From NCBI GenBank assembly GCA_037481615.1, contig JBBFLI010000001.1: DNA of 64,000 nt; one strand, written 5' to 3'. The notes under the pieces were generated by a model. That model saw only the letters and a program-made list of their open reading frames with translations. It was not told the DNA's origin and made no database searches. Source of the stretch: SpSt-501 sp037481615. GTDB taxonomy: Bacteria; Desulfobacterota; Desulfobacteria; Desulfobacterales; SpSt-501. Both the position numbers and the translations under genes were made by a program. Of the stretch, positions 1 to 8,128 are shown one piece after another; position 1 is the first letter of the stretch, and each line of letters starts with the position of its first letter.

Positions 1-84
1 CATCGCGGTCTGGCCCCGGCGCAACCGGCGGGCCTACCCTCTTGTAGAAGGGGGCGCAGGCCTTGTCAAAGGGGCGAACGACCC

Positions 85-113
85 TTGACCCGACATGACC
101 CCGATGCTAATGC
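85..113 (+). promoter_or_regulatory. candidate promoter for the CoA-transferase genes
   Basis: TTGACC at 85-90, a 17-nt spacer ending in TGC, then TAATGC at 108-113, so the -10 is weak but has an extended TGN. An imperfect inverted repeat (GTCAAAGGG near 66-74 against CCCTTGAC at 82-89) overlaps the -35 and could be an operator. This is sequence inspection only. Confidence 0.35.
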
Positions 114-149
114 CGGGCGGAAAGATTCCGCGGCCGCCGCGGAGCAAGG

Positions 150-1139
150 ATGGGGTCGCTCGCGATGAGAATTGCGCCCGACAAGGTCATGGGGCTCGAG
201 GAGGCCGTCTCCCGTTTCGTCCCGGACGGGGCCCACCTCTCCCTCGGGGGCTTCACCTGCAACCGGAACCCGATGGCCGCGGTCTACGAGATCATCCGCC
301 AGCGCAAGAAAAACCTGCATCTTTACGCCCACTCGAACGGCCAGGGGGTGGACGAGCTCGTGGGTGCGGGCTGTGTCGCGCGGATCGAGATCGCCTACGC
401 CGGCACGGGCCGCTTCGCCCCGACCTGCATCCGGTTCCGCAAAGCCGTCGAATCGGGCGGCATCCATTTCGAGGACTACTCCAATTACCAGATGACGCTC
501 CGCTTCCTCGCCGGGGCGATGGGGGTCCCCTTTCTCCCGACCCGCTCGGGGCTGGGGACCGATATCCTCGCCCGCTGGGGCTTTTCGGAGCCGATGCGCG
601 CGGCCGACCCGCGGCTGCCGAAGAAGAAGCTCGTCGTCCTCGAGAATCCCTTCGGCGACTGGGCGGAAACCGAACGCGTGGTGCTCGTTCCCGCGATCCG
701 GCCGGACGTCACGCTGCTCCACGTCCAGAAGGCCTCCCCGGACGGAACCTGCCGCATCGCCGGGCTCGCCTTCGCCGACGTGGAGCAGGCCCGTGCGGCG
801 CGCCACGTCCTCGTGACCTGCGAGGAGCTCGTCGGGCCGGAGGACTTGCGCGACGAGCCCGAGCGCAACCAGATCCCCGGGGTGGTCGTCGACGCCGTGG
901 TCCACGTGCCCTACGGCGCCTACCCCACGGCCTGTTACCGTTACTACGACTACGATCCCGTCTTCCTGAGCGAATACCGCACGGCGGCGACCGACGAGGG
1001 GCGCTGGGCGGAATACCTCGAGCGCTGGGTCTTCGGCATGCCGGCTCACGCCGCACGCATCGCCGCGGTGGGCCCGGAGCGGCTCTCCGCCATCCAGGCC
1101 GACCCCCGCACGGGCTATGCCACCGGCCTCAAGCGCTGA
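150..1139 (+). CDS. glutaconate-type CoA-transferase, alpha subunit
   Basis: A 329-residue class I CoA-transferase alpha subunit, cytoplasmic, that works with the beta subunit encoded immediately downstream to move CoA between carboxylic acids. The N-terminal stretch (GAHLSLGGF followed by an R-N-P-M segment) and the length match the GctA/CoA-transferase subunit A family. The catalytic glutamate of this enzyme class lies in the other subunit. A GGAG at 141-144 sits 5 nt before the chosen ATG; an in-frame ATG at 165 is an alternative. The substrate cannot be read from sequence. Neighbouring amino-acid transport and aminotransferase genes make an amino-acid-derived acid plausible. Confidence 0.85.
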   Translation: MGSLAMRIAPDKVMGLEEAVSRFVPDGAHLSLGGFTCNRNPMAAVYEIIRQRKKNLHLYAHSNGQGVDELVGAGCVARIEIAYAGTGRFAPTCIRFRKAVESGGIHFEDYSNYQMTLRFLAGAMGVPFLPTRSGLGTDILARWGFSEPMRAADPRLPKKKLVVLENPFGDWAETERVVLVPAIRPDVTLLHVQKASPDGTCRIAGLAFADVEQARAARHVLVTCEELVGPEDLRDEPERNQIPGVVVDAVVHVPYGAYPTACYRYYDYDPVFLSEYRTAATDEGRWAEYLERWVFGMPAHAARIAAVGPERLSAIQADPRTGYATGLKR

Positions 1140-1175
1140 GACGGGCGCGGGGACCGCCCCGCCCGGGAGAGCGAC

Positions 1176-1940
1176 ATGGAATACACCCGTCGGGAGCTGA
1201 TGACGCTCGCCGCCGCGCGCAAGATCCGCGACGGCGAAATCGTCTTCTGCGGCACGGGCATCTCGATGCTCGCCGCCATGGCCGCCAAGCACATCTACGC
1301 CCCGAACTGCGTAATCATCTTCGAGACCGGCGCCGTCGACTCCCGCCTCGAGGAGATCCCCATGGCCGTGGGCGACCCCCGCGTCATGTACGGCGCCTCC
1401 TCGTGCACCGGCCTGGCCGACGCCTTCGCCCTCATGCAGAACCCGACGACCGGCCGGCACGTCGTCGGCATCCTGGGGGCGGCGCAGATCGACCGTTTCG
1501 GCAACCTCAACTCGACGGCGATCGGGGAGTATCTCCACCCGAAGGTCCGCTTCTCCGGGAGCGGCGGGGCCTGCGATGTCGCCTCCTTCGTCGACCGCAC
1601 GATCCTCTTCATGCAGCACGAGCGCCGCAAGTTCGTGAACCGGGTCGATTACCTCACGAGCCCCGGCTGGCTCGACGGGGCGGACGGACGCCGCCGCGCG
1701 GGTCTCCCCGGCGGCGGGCCGGAGGCCGTGATCACCGACCTAGCGGTGATGGCCTTCGACCCGGAGAGCCGGGAGATGTTCCTCGAGGCCTGGTACCCCG
1801 GGGGGAGCCCGCAGGAGGTCCTCGCGCACATGGAGTTTTCCGTGGACGTCTCGCGCGCCCGCGAGCTCGAGCCCCCGACCGCGCGCGAGCTCGGGATCCT
1901 GCGCGAGGTCGTGGATCCCCAGCGGCTGATTCTCGGGTAG
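1176..1940 (+). CDS. glutaconate-type CoA-transferase, beta subunit
   Basis: A 254-residue partner of the preceding gene. Class I CoA-transferases form the acyl-glutamyl intermediate on a glutamate of the beta subunit; E50 in the segment IIFETGAVD is the best candidate. Near the N terminus, FCGTGISMLAA resembles the family's CoA-binding glycine-rich loop. The gap to the alpha subunit is 36 nt, so they are probably co-transcribed. The gene converges with the aminotransferase at 1957-3255 with only 16 nt between stop codons and no U-tract terminator. Some relatives are annotated as 3-oxoacid or 3-oxoadipate CoA-transferase; I cannot separate these. Confidence 0.83.
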   Translation: MEYTRRELMTLAAARKIRDGEIVFCGTGISMLAAMAAKHIYAPNCVIIFETGAVDSRLEEIPMAVGDPRVMYGASSCTGLADAFALMQNPTTGRHVVGILGAAQIDRFGNLNSTAIGEYLHPKVRFSGSGGACDVASFVDRTILFMQHERRKFVNRVDYLTSPGWLDGADGRRRAGLPGGGPEAVITDLAVMAFDPESREMFLEAWYPGGSPQEVLAHMEFSVDVSRARELEPPTARELGILREVVDPQRLILG

Positions 1941-1956
1941 GCGGCCACCCGGGGCG

Positions 1957-3255
1957 TCAGCCCGTCGTCTTTCCGCCGATCTCCTCCAGCCCCGCCTCCA
2001 GGATCGAGAGCCCCTTTTCCAGCTCGGCGTCGGTGATGACGAAGGGGGCGAGCACGCGGATCACGTTGCCGTAGGTGCCGCAGACGAGCAGGATGAGGCC
2101 GCGCTCGAGGCAGAAGGCGGCGAGCCGCTTCGCCTCCTCGGCCGCGGGCGTGCGCGCCTCCCCCCGCACCAGGGTGAAGCCCAGCATCGCCCCCAGGCCC
2201 CGGACCTCGCCCACGATCGGAAAGCGCCGCCGCCAGGCCTCGAAGCGCGCGCTCAGTTTTTCCCCCAGCCGGCGGGCTTTGCCGAGCATGTCCTCTTCCT
2301 CGAAGACCTCGAGCACGGCGAGCGCTGCGGCGCAGGCCACGGGGTTGGCGCCGTAGGTGCCGCCCAGGCCCCAGGGGTGCACGGAGTCCAGGATCTCCGC
2401 GCGGCCGACCACGGCCGCGATCGGCATGCCGGCGCCCAGGCTCTTGGCGACCGTGACGAGATCGGGCTCGACCCCCCAGTGTTCGATCGCGAACATGCGT
2501 CCCGTGCGCCCCATGCCGCTCTGGATCTCGTCGGCGACGAAGAGGATGCCGTGCCCGCGGCAGATGCGGACGAGCTCCTGGAAGTAGCCCGCGGGCGGCG
2601 CGATGAACCCGCCCTCGCCCTGGACCGGCTCGGCCACGACACAGGCGACCGCCTCGGGGTTCACGTGCTTGACGAAGAAGTCGTTCAGCTTCTCCGGGCC
2701 GAGCGTGTCGCCGAAGGGCATGCGGTAGACCTCGGGGGCGAAGGGGCCGAAGCCGAACTTGTAGGGCTTGACCTTGCTCGTCATCGTCATCGTGAGCAGC
2801 GTCCGGCCGTGATAGGCGTTCTCGAAGACGATGACCGCGGGGCGCTTTGTGTGATAGCGCGCGATCTTGACCGCGTTTTCCACGGCCTCGGCCCCGCTGT
2901 TCACGAAGAGGGCCTTCTTGGGGAAGGAGCCCGGGGTGACGCGGCAGAGTTTTTCGGCGAGCCGCACGGCGACTTCATAGGGGCTCACCATGAAGCAGGT
3001 GTGATGGAACTTTTCGGCCTGCTCGCGGATGGCCGCAACCACCCGGGGGTGGCAATGGCCGATGTTCATGACCCCGATGCCGCCGCCGAAGTCGATGTAT
3101 TCCCGGCCCTCCACGTCGCGCACGATCGCCCCGCGGGCGGATGCGACATAGAGGGGGGTGAGGCTGGCTACGCCGGCCGAGATGGCCGCGGCGCGGCGTT
3201 CCTGGAGGCTCTGGTTGTTGAGGGGGGCCTGCATGGGTTCGTTCTCCTTGGGCAT
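1957..3255 (-). CDS. class III aminotransferase (4-aminobutyrate transaminase type)
   Basis: A 432-residue PLP-dependent fold-type I aminotransferase. The Schiff-base lysine is K271 in VAKSLGAGMPI. D242-E243 lie in ADEIQSGMGR, which binds the pyridine nitrogen, and NSGAEAVENAVK (119-130) is the phosphate/substrate loop. Length and spacing match GabT (E. coli GabT is 426 residues with K268). It starts 7 nt after livF, so it is the last gene of the liv operon. This suggests it deaminates an omega- or alpha-amino acid imported by that transporter. 5-Aminovalerate or ornithine specificity is equally possible. Confidence 0.85.
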   Translation of the reverse strand: MPKENEPMQAPLNNQSLQERRAAAISAGVASLTPLYVASARGAIVRDVEGREYIDFGGGIGVMNIGHCHPRVVAAIREQAEKFHHTCFMVSPYEVAVRLAEKLCRVTPGSFPKKALFVNSGAEAVENAVKIARYHTKRPAVIVFENAYHGRTLLTMTMTSKVKPYKFGFGPFAPEVYRMPFGDTLGPEKLNDFFVKHVNPEAVACVVAEPVQGEGGFIAPPAGYFQELVRICRGHGILFVADEIQSGMGRTGRMFAIEHWGVEPDLVTVAKSLGAGMPIAAVVGRAEILDSVHPWGLGGTYGANPVACAAALAVLEVFEEEDMLGKARRLGEKLSARFEAWRRRFPIVGEVRGLGAMLGFTLVRGEARTPAAEEAKRLAAFCLERGLILLVCGTYGNVIRVLAPFVITDAELEKGLSILEAGLEEIGGKTTG

Positions 3256-3262
3256 GGGGGGT

Positions 3263-3973
3263 TCAGATTCCGAGATAGGCCGTGCGGACGTGGGGGTTTC
3301 GGAGGAGCTCCGCGGCCGGCCCCTCGAGCGCGATCCGGCCGTGCTCGAGCACGTAGCCGCGCCGGGAGAGCTCGAGGGAATGCTTGACGTCCTGCTCGAC
3401 CAGGAGCACCGTCGTCCCCTGCGCGGCGATCCGCCGCACGGTGTCGAAGATGCTGCGGATGAGGATCGGCGCCAGCCCGAGCGAGGGCTCGTCGAGCATG
3501 AGCAGCCGCGGCCGGGCCATCAACCCGCGGCCGATGGCGAGCATCTGCTGCTCGCCCCCGGAGAGGGTCATGGCCATCTGCGCCGTCCGCTCCTTGAGGC
3601 GCGGGAAGAGACCGAAGACCATCTCCAGGGACTCTTCTTCGCGGCCCGCCGCCCGGGGGTTGTAGGCGCCGGTCCGCAGGTTGTCCTCGACCGACATCAA
3701 CCCGAAGAGCCTGCGGCCCTCGGGGACATGGACGACCCCCTCGGCCACGATCCGCTCCGGCGGGAGATGCTGGATCGGCCGGCCGTCGAAGCGGATCCCC
3801 CCCCGGCGCGGGCGGAGCAGCCCCGAGATCGCGCGCAGCAGCGTCGATTTGCCGGCGCCGTTGCCGCCGATGATGCTCACGACCTCGCCCTCCTCGACGC
3901 GGAGCGAGAGGTCGAAGAGGACCTGCACGTCCCCGTAGCTCACCTCGAGGCGGTCGACCTCAAGCAGCGCCAT
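3263..3973 (-). CDS. livF: branched-chain amino acid ABC transporter ATPase LivF
   Basis: A 236-residue ATPase of the HAAT/Liv importer. Walker A is GGNGAGKST (36-44), the signature is LSGGEQQMLAIGR, and Walker B is LLMLDEPSLGLAP. The short length and that Walker B sequence are characteristic of LivF rather than LivG. The start overlaps the livG stop by 14 nt, indicating translational coupling. The two ATPases LivF and LivG form the motor on the cytoplasmic side of LivH/LivM. Confidence 0.93.
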   Translation of the reverse strand: MALLEVDRLEVSYGDVQVLFDLSLRVEEGEVVSIIGGNGAGKSTLLRAISGLLRPRRGGIRFDGRPIQHLPPERIVAEGVVHVPEGRRLFGLMSVEDNLRTGAYNPRAAGREEESLEMVFGLFPRLKERTAQMAMTLSGGEQQMLAIGRGLMARPRLLMLDEPSLGLAPILIRSIFDTVRRIAAQGTTVLLVEQDVKHSLELSRRGYVLEHGRIALEGPAAELLRNPHVRTAYLGI

Positions 3974-4685
3974 AGTCCTCTCCGAGGTAGGCCTTGATCA
4001 CGCGCTCGTCGCGGGCGACCTCCGCCGGGGCGCCCTCGGCGATCTTGTGCCCGAAGTGCAGGACGGCGATGCGGTCGGAGAGCGCCATCACGGCGCGCAT
4101 GATGTGCTCGATCACGAAGAAGGTGATCCCCGACTCCCGCAGGCGGCGGATGACGGCGACCATCTCGTCGACCTCGGTCGGCCGCAGCCCCGCCATCACC
4201 TCGTCGAGGAGCAGAAGCCGCGGCCGGGTGGCGAGCGCCCGGGCGATCTCCAGCCGCTTGCGGTCGGCGATCGTCAGGTTGGCTGCGCGCACGTGGGCCT
4301 TGTCCTCCATGCGCAGCGTCCGCAGGACCTCGAGGGCGCGGCGCTCGGCCTCGGCGAGTCGGGAGGTGGCGGCGAAGGCGCCCACGGTCACGTTGTAGAG
4401 CACCGTGCGCGAGGCGAAGGGCTTGACGATCTGGAAGGTGCGGGCGATCCCCAGGCGGCAGAGTTCCCAGGGCTTGCGGCCGTCGATCCGCTTCCCCTGG
4501 AAGACGATCTCCCCGGAGGTCGGCGGGAAGACGCCGGCGACGCAGTTGAAGAGGGTCGATTTCCCGGCGCCGTTCGGCCCGATCAGCCCCACGATCTCGC
4601 CCGCCTGCACCTCGAGGCTGAACTCCTCGACGGCGCGGATCCCGCCGAAGTGCTTGCTCACGCGGTGGAGCTCGAGCAGCCTCAT
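3960..4685 (-). CDS. livG: branched-chain amino acid ABC transporter ATPase LivG
   Basis: A 241-residue ATPase with Walker A GPNGAGKST (36-44) and Walker B LLLLDEVMAGLRP. The ATG is set by an ATGA overlap with the livM stop; the frame stays open much further upstream, but that part is an out-of-frame shadow of livM. The ABC signature, normally close to LSYGQQRRLEIARA in LivG, reads LTIADRKRLEIARA and lacks the usual glycines. This looks like a subfamily variant rather than damage, because every other motif is intact. The C-terminal tail has the LivG-type acidic, basic and aromatic residues. Confidence 0.92.
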   Translation of the reverse strand: MRLLELHRVSKHFGGIRAVEEFSLEVQAGEIVGLIGPNGAGKSTLFNCVAGVFPPTSGEIVFQGKRIDGRKPWELCRLGIARTFQIVKPFASRTVLYNVTVGAFAATSRLAEAERRALEVLRTLRMEDKAHVRAANLTIADRKRLEIARALATRPRLLLLDEVMAGLRPTEVDEMVAVIRRLRESGITFFVIEHIMRAVMALSDRIAVLHFGHKIAEGAPAEVARDERVIKAYLGEDYGAA

Positions 4686-5722
4686 CCCCCCTCCACCGCC
4701 CCGAAGAGGCGCCGCATCCCGCGGCGGTAGAAGCGCGTGAGCGGCTCCTGCAGGCCGCGCGGCTGGTAGAGCATGACGAGAATCAGGACCACGCCGAAGA
4801 TGACCAGGTGCAGGCCGGGCAGCGTGTCCCCGAAATGGATGCGCGAAAAATCGCTCACCGGCCGGAGCAGCAGCGCCCCGAGCAACGGGCCGGCGATCGA
4901 GCCGCGGCCGCCGATCAGGGCGATGAAGGCGATCTCGAAGGAGATGTCCAGGCTCATGACGCTCTTGGGGTGGATGTAGAGCGTGAACTGGGCCCAGAAG
5001 GTGCCGGCGAGCGAGGTGAGAAAGGAGCTGATCGCCATGGCGACCAGCTTCACCCGGGCGACGTTGACCCCTAAGGACTGCGCCGCCTCGGGCTCCTCCC
5101 CCCCCGCGGCGAGGCAGTATCCCAGTTTGGAGCGCGAAACCGCCCAAGTGATCCCCACCGCCAGCACGAGCATTGTCAGGATGATGTAGTAGTAAGGCTC
5201 CTTTTCCGCGAACATGAAGCGGCCGAAGCCGAGCTCGAGCGGCGGGATCTGCAGCCCCCGCGGGCCGTTCAGGCGGAAGGGGCCGAGCTGGTCGATGTTT
5301 TCGACCATGACGCGCAGCCCCTCGGCGAAGGCGATCGTCGCCAGCGCGAAATAGGCCCCCCGCATCTTGAAGGTGGGCAGCCCGATCAGCACCCCGACGA
5401 AGGTCGAGAGGATGCCTCCGATGACCATCCCGATCCAGGGGCTCAGGCCGTACTGCAGCGAGAGCACGGTCGAGGTGTAGGCCCCGATGCCGACGAAGGC
5501 GGCGTGGCCGAGCGGCAGAACCCCGGCGAAGCCCCCGACCAGATTCCAGCTCGTCGTCAAGTAGGCGTAGAGGAGGAGCAGGATCAGGATGTGGAGGTAG
5601 GTCGCGCTGCGCACGAAGAGCGGCAGGGCGAAGGCCAGGGCGAGCAGGAGCGGCAACGGCGCCCGCTGAAGCAGGCCGGAGCGTCCGGGTGCCGGGGACG
5701 GGGTGGCGGGGGAGGCGTTCAC
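4682..5722 (-). CDS. livM: branched-chain amino acid ABC transporter permease LivM
   Basis: A 346-residue inner-membrane permease. A GTG start at 5722 is chosen because it forms a GTGA overlap with the livH stop, and because the hydrophobic core begins about 25 residues later (LLLALAFALPLFV). The conserved SWNLVGGFAGVLPLG segment marks the LivM/LivH superfamily, and about nine to ten membrane spans can be seen. The stop overlaps the livG ATG by 4 nt. Together with LivH it forms the translocation channel. Confidence 0.92.
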   Translation of the reverse strand: MNASPATPSPAPGRSGLLQRAPLPLLLALAFALPLFVRSATYLHILILLLLYAYLTTSWNLVGGFAGVLPLGHAAFVGIGAYTSTVLSLQYGLSPWIGMVIGGILSTFVGVLIGLPTFKMRGAYFALATIAFAEGLRVMVENIDQLGPFRLNGPRGLQIPPLELGFGRFMFAEKEPYYYIILTMLVLAVGITWAVSRSKLGYCLAAGGEEPEAAQSLGVNVARVKLVAMAISSFLTSLAGTFWAQFTLYIHPKSVMSLDISFEIAFIALIGGRGSIAGPLLGALLLRPVSDFSRIHFGDTLPGLHLVIFGVVLILVMLYQPRGLQEPLTRFYRRGMRRLFGAVEGG

Positions 5723-6606
5723 CAGTCGTACTTCACGCCGAAGAGGCCCGAGGGCCGCAGGAAGAGAAAGCCCAGAAACAATGCGTAGACGATCGCCTCG
5801 GTCCAGGTCGCGGTCATGAACTGCGGTCCGACCGACTCGATCACCCCGATGATCATCCCCCCGAGGAGTGCCCCGCCGATGCTGCCCAGTCCTCCCAGGA
5901 CGACGATGATGAAGCACTTGATGTCGAAGAGCACGCCGACGGTGGGAAAGACGTTGTAGAAGGGGACGAGCGCCACGCCGGCGACACCGGCCACGGCCGT
6001 CCCCAAGCCGAAGGCGATGTTGTAGATCTGGTAGGGGTTGATCCCCTGGAGGCTCGCCGCGTCGCGGTCGAGGCTCGTCGCGCGCACGGCCCGGCCCATG
6101 CGGGTCTTCTGCAGGAAGAGCCAGATCAGGGCCGCGGTGGCGACGGCGGCGCAGAAGCCCCAGAGCTTGGGCACGGAGATGAGCATCTCTCCGGCCTCGA
6201 TCATCTTGCCGCGCAGGGGGTTGTCCTGGATGTTGCGGTACTGCGGCCCGAAGACGAGGAGGGCGAGGTTGTCGAGGATGTACCAGACGCCGGTCGTGAC
6301 GATGATCACCGTGATCGGCTCGCGGACCTCGCGCTCGGCCTTGAAGATCGGCTGGATCACGACGGCCTGCAGGAAGTAGCCGAAGGCGAACATGAGCGGC
6401 AGGACGAAGATCAACGCGAGGTAGGGATGCACCCCCGTCAAGAGCACCGCCCAGTAGGCGGCGTACATCCCCACCATGAGGAGCGAGCCGTGGGCGAAGT
6501 TGATCACCTTGAGGACCCCGAAGATCAGCGTCAGCCCGAGGGCCGCCAGCCCGTAGATCGAGCCCATGAGGATCCCGTTGATCGTGTCTTCGAGGAGGAA
6601 GATCAT
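5719..6606 (-). CDS. livH: branched-chain amino acid ABC transporter permease LivH
   Basis: A 295-residue permease. The N-terminal INGILMGSIYGLAALGLTLI and the following INFAHG motif are diagnostic of LivH. The C-terminal GGLGSIGGALLGG segment is also typical. It is coupled to livM by a GTGA overlap and separated from livK by 62 nt that contain a perfect 14-bp hairpin. About eight membrane spans are visible. Confidence 0.94.
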   Translation of the reverse strand: MIFLLEDTINGILMGSIYGLAALGLTLIFGVLKVINFAHGSLLMVGMYAAYWAVLLTGVHPYLALIFVLPLMFAFGYFLQAVVIQPIFKAEREVREPITVIIVTTGVWYILDNLALLVFGPQYRNIQDNPLRGKMIEAGEMLISVPKLWGFCAAVATAALIWLFLQKTRMGRAVRATSLDRDAASLQGINPYQIYNIAFGLGTAVAGVAGVALVPFYNVFPTVGVLFDIKCFIIVVLGGLGSIGGALLGGMIIGVIESVGPQFMTATWTEAIVYALFLGFLFLRPSGLFGVKYDW

Positions 6607-6620
6607 GGCGGGCGCCGCCG

Positions 6621-6654
6621 GGGTCGCGCCCCCGCCGGCCGGGGGCGCGACCCG
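6621..6654 (-). other. intercistronic hairpin between livK and livH
   Basis: A perfect 14-bp inverted repeat (left arm 6621-6634, right arm 6641-6654, arms sharing a central C/G-rich loop) lies between the livK stop and the livH start. No U-tract follows on the minus strand, so it is more likely an mRNA-stabilising or processing hairpin than an intrinsic terminator. Stem-loops at this place typically keep the binding-protein message more abundant than the permease message. Confidence 0.6.
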
Positions 6655-6668
6655 TTCCGTTCGGGGGG

Positions 6669-7901
6669 TTACGGGATCGGGAAGACCGGCTTGTAACCGG
6701 CGCGCCGCGAGGCCTTCGGCCAGACGGTGATCCGCTCGAGACCCTTGCCGAGGTCGTTCACCTGGACCATGACCAGCGCGGCGTGCTTGTTCTGCCCGCT
6801 TTCGTCGAACTCGATCGCGTCATAACCCACGATCATCGCCGGCCCCTTCGTCAGGCGCGTCTTGGCCAGCGCATCGCGGATCGCCTTCGGGTCCGTCGAG
6901 GCGGCGCGCTCGAGCGCGTCGGCCAGGACGTACATGGCCGCGTAGGCGTCGACCGACTCCCCGGTCAGGTTGTAGCCGTAGAGCTTCTTGAACTTTTCGT
7001 TCGTCTCCTTCGCCCCCGGCTTGTTCACGTCGGTCTCCCACTCCACGATGTCGAAGAGGTAGCGGGCGTTCTTGCCGGCGGCCTTGAGGTAGGAGGGGTC
7101 GGCGTGCCCGCCGCCGCTGGCGATGATCGCCTTGGGCTTGACCTTGTACTCGGCCATGGTGTTCGTCAGCAGAATCGCGTCCGCCGCGTTCGAGGTGAGC
7201 AGGAGCACATCGGGGTTGGCGCGCTTGATCTTCTGGACGACCGGGCTCAAGTCGGTCGCCGTCGAGGGATAGGGCTCGTCGAGCACGACCTTGTAGCCGC
7301 CCGCCTGGGCGTGCTTCTTCCAGCCCTCGGCGAAGCCCTTGCCCCAGTCGCCGTTTTCGTAGACGAAGGCCAGCTTCGAGACCTTGGCGTTGAACTCGGC
7401 CTGCAGGTCCTTCAGGAAGGCGAACTGGTCGCGGGTCCACCAGCTGTCCTTGGCCGCGATGCGGAAGACGTACTTGAAGCCCTGCTCGGTGATCTTGTCG
7501 GCGACCGAGACCGGGACGAGAAAGGGGACCTGGTAGCGCTCGGCCACGGCCGAAACCGGGTAGGAGACGGCCGAGTTCCAGGCGCCGGTCAGGATATGGA
7601 CCTTTTCGGTGTTGATGAAACGCTCGGCCTCGGCGACCCCCTTTTCGGGCTTCGACTCGGAGTCCGCGTAGAGCATCTGGATCTTCGCCCCGCCGAGCGA
7701 CTTGATCCCCCCGGCGTCGTTGATCTCCTGGATGGCCATGTCCTGGGCCTGCTTGTTCTGCAGCCCGACCGAGGCCGAGGGGCCGGAGAGGGGCAGGATG
7801 TTGCCGACCTTGACGACGGCCTGCGCCGGGGCTTCCACGGCGGCACCCAGAAGCCAAGCGCAGCAGGCGACGGACGCGACGAGGATGCGAGCGATCTTCA
7901 T
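6669..7901 (-). CDS. livK: branched-chain amino acid ABC transporter substrate-binding protein LivK
   Basis: A 410-residue periplasmic binding protein of the Peripla_BP_6 family. The start is fixed by AGGAGG 6-7 nt upstream. A signal peptide covers about residues 1-27 (hydrophobic LVASVACCAWLLGAAV, cleavage after a PAQA segment). The mature protein opens with VVKVGNILPLSGPSASVG, the family hallmark, and continues with IQEINDAGG. It is the first and probably most highly expressed gene of livKHMGF-aminotransferase. The ligand could be a branched-chain or other amino acid, or an amide. Confidence 0.92.
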   Translation of the reverse strand: MKIARILVASVACCAWLLGAAVEAPAQAVVKVGNILPLSGPSASVGLQNKQAQDMAIQEINDAGGIKSLGGAKIQMLYADSESKPEKGVAEAERFINTEKVHILTGAWNSAVSYPVSAVAERYQVPFLVPVSVADKITEQGFKYVFRIAAKDSWWTRDQFAFLKDLQAEFNAKVSKLAFVYENGDWGKGFAEGWKKHAQAGGYKVVLDEPYPSTATDLSPVVQKIKRANPDVLLLTSNAADAILLTNTMAEYKVKPKAIIASGGGHADPSYLKAAGKNARYLFDIVEWETDVNKPGAKETNEKFKKLYGYNLTGESVDAYAAMYVLADALERAASTDPKAIRDALAKTRLTKGPAMIVGYDAIEFDESGQNKHAALVMVQVNDLGKGLERITVWPKASRRAGYKPVFPIP

Positions 7902-8045
7902 GGCGTTCCTCCTTTTTTCGGCCTTCGAGGCGTTCGGGGTCAGGCGGCAGGGAATGGTTCCGGGCGAGGGGCATTCGCCCTCGCCCCCCGCATCTATCAC
8001 CGCGGAAAGCGCCGATCAAGGGGGAAGGCGACGACCGCCCTTTTC

Positions 8046-8074
8046 TTGACAGCCCTCGAGGGGTCTGCGATAGT
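8046..8074 (+). promoter_or_regulatory. sigma-70-type promoter for the polyamine-type ABC operon
   Basis: TTGACA (8046-8051), a 17-nt spacer, then GATAGT (8069-8074), 4 of 6 consensus. It would initiate near 8081, leaving about 48 nt of leader before the start codon at 8129. The -10 and its flank (TCTGCGATAGT) recur upstream of argS at 53044-53054. Confidence 0.6.
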
Positions 8075-8128
8075 CCGGCTGCTCTCCAACCCCCCGCGGT
8101 TCGTCAACCCTTTTGCTGGAGGTGGCCC

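Noticed and set aside
4280..4330. The aberrant ABC signature of LivG suggested a pseudogene
   Set aside because: Walker A, Walker B and length are intact and the frame is uninterrupted, so a subfamily variant is more likely.
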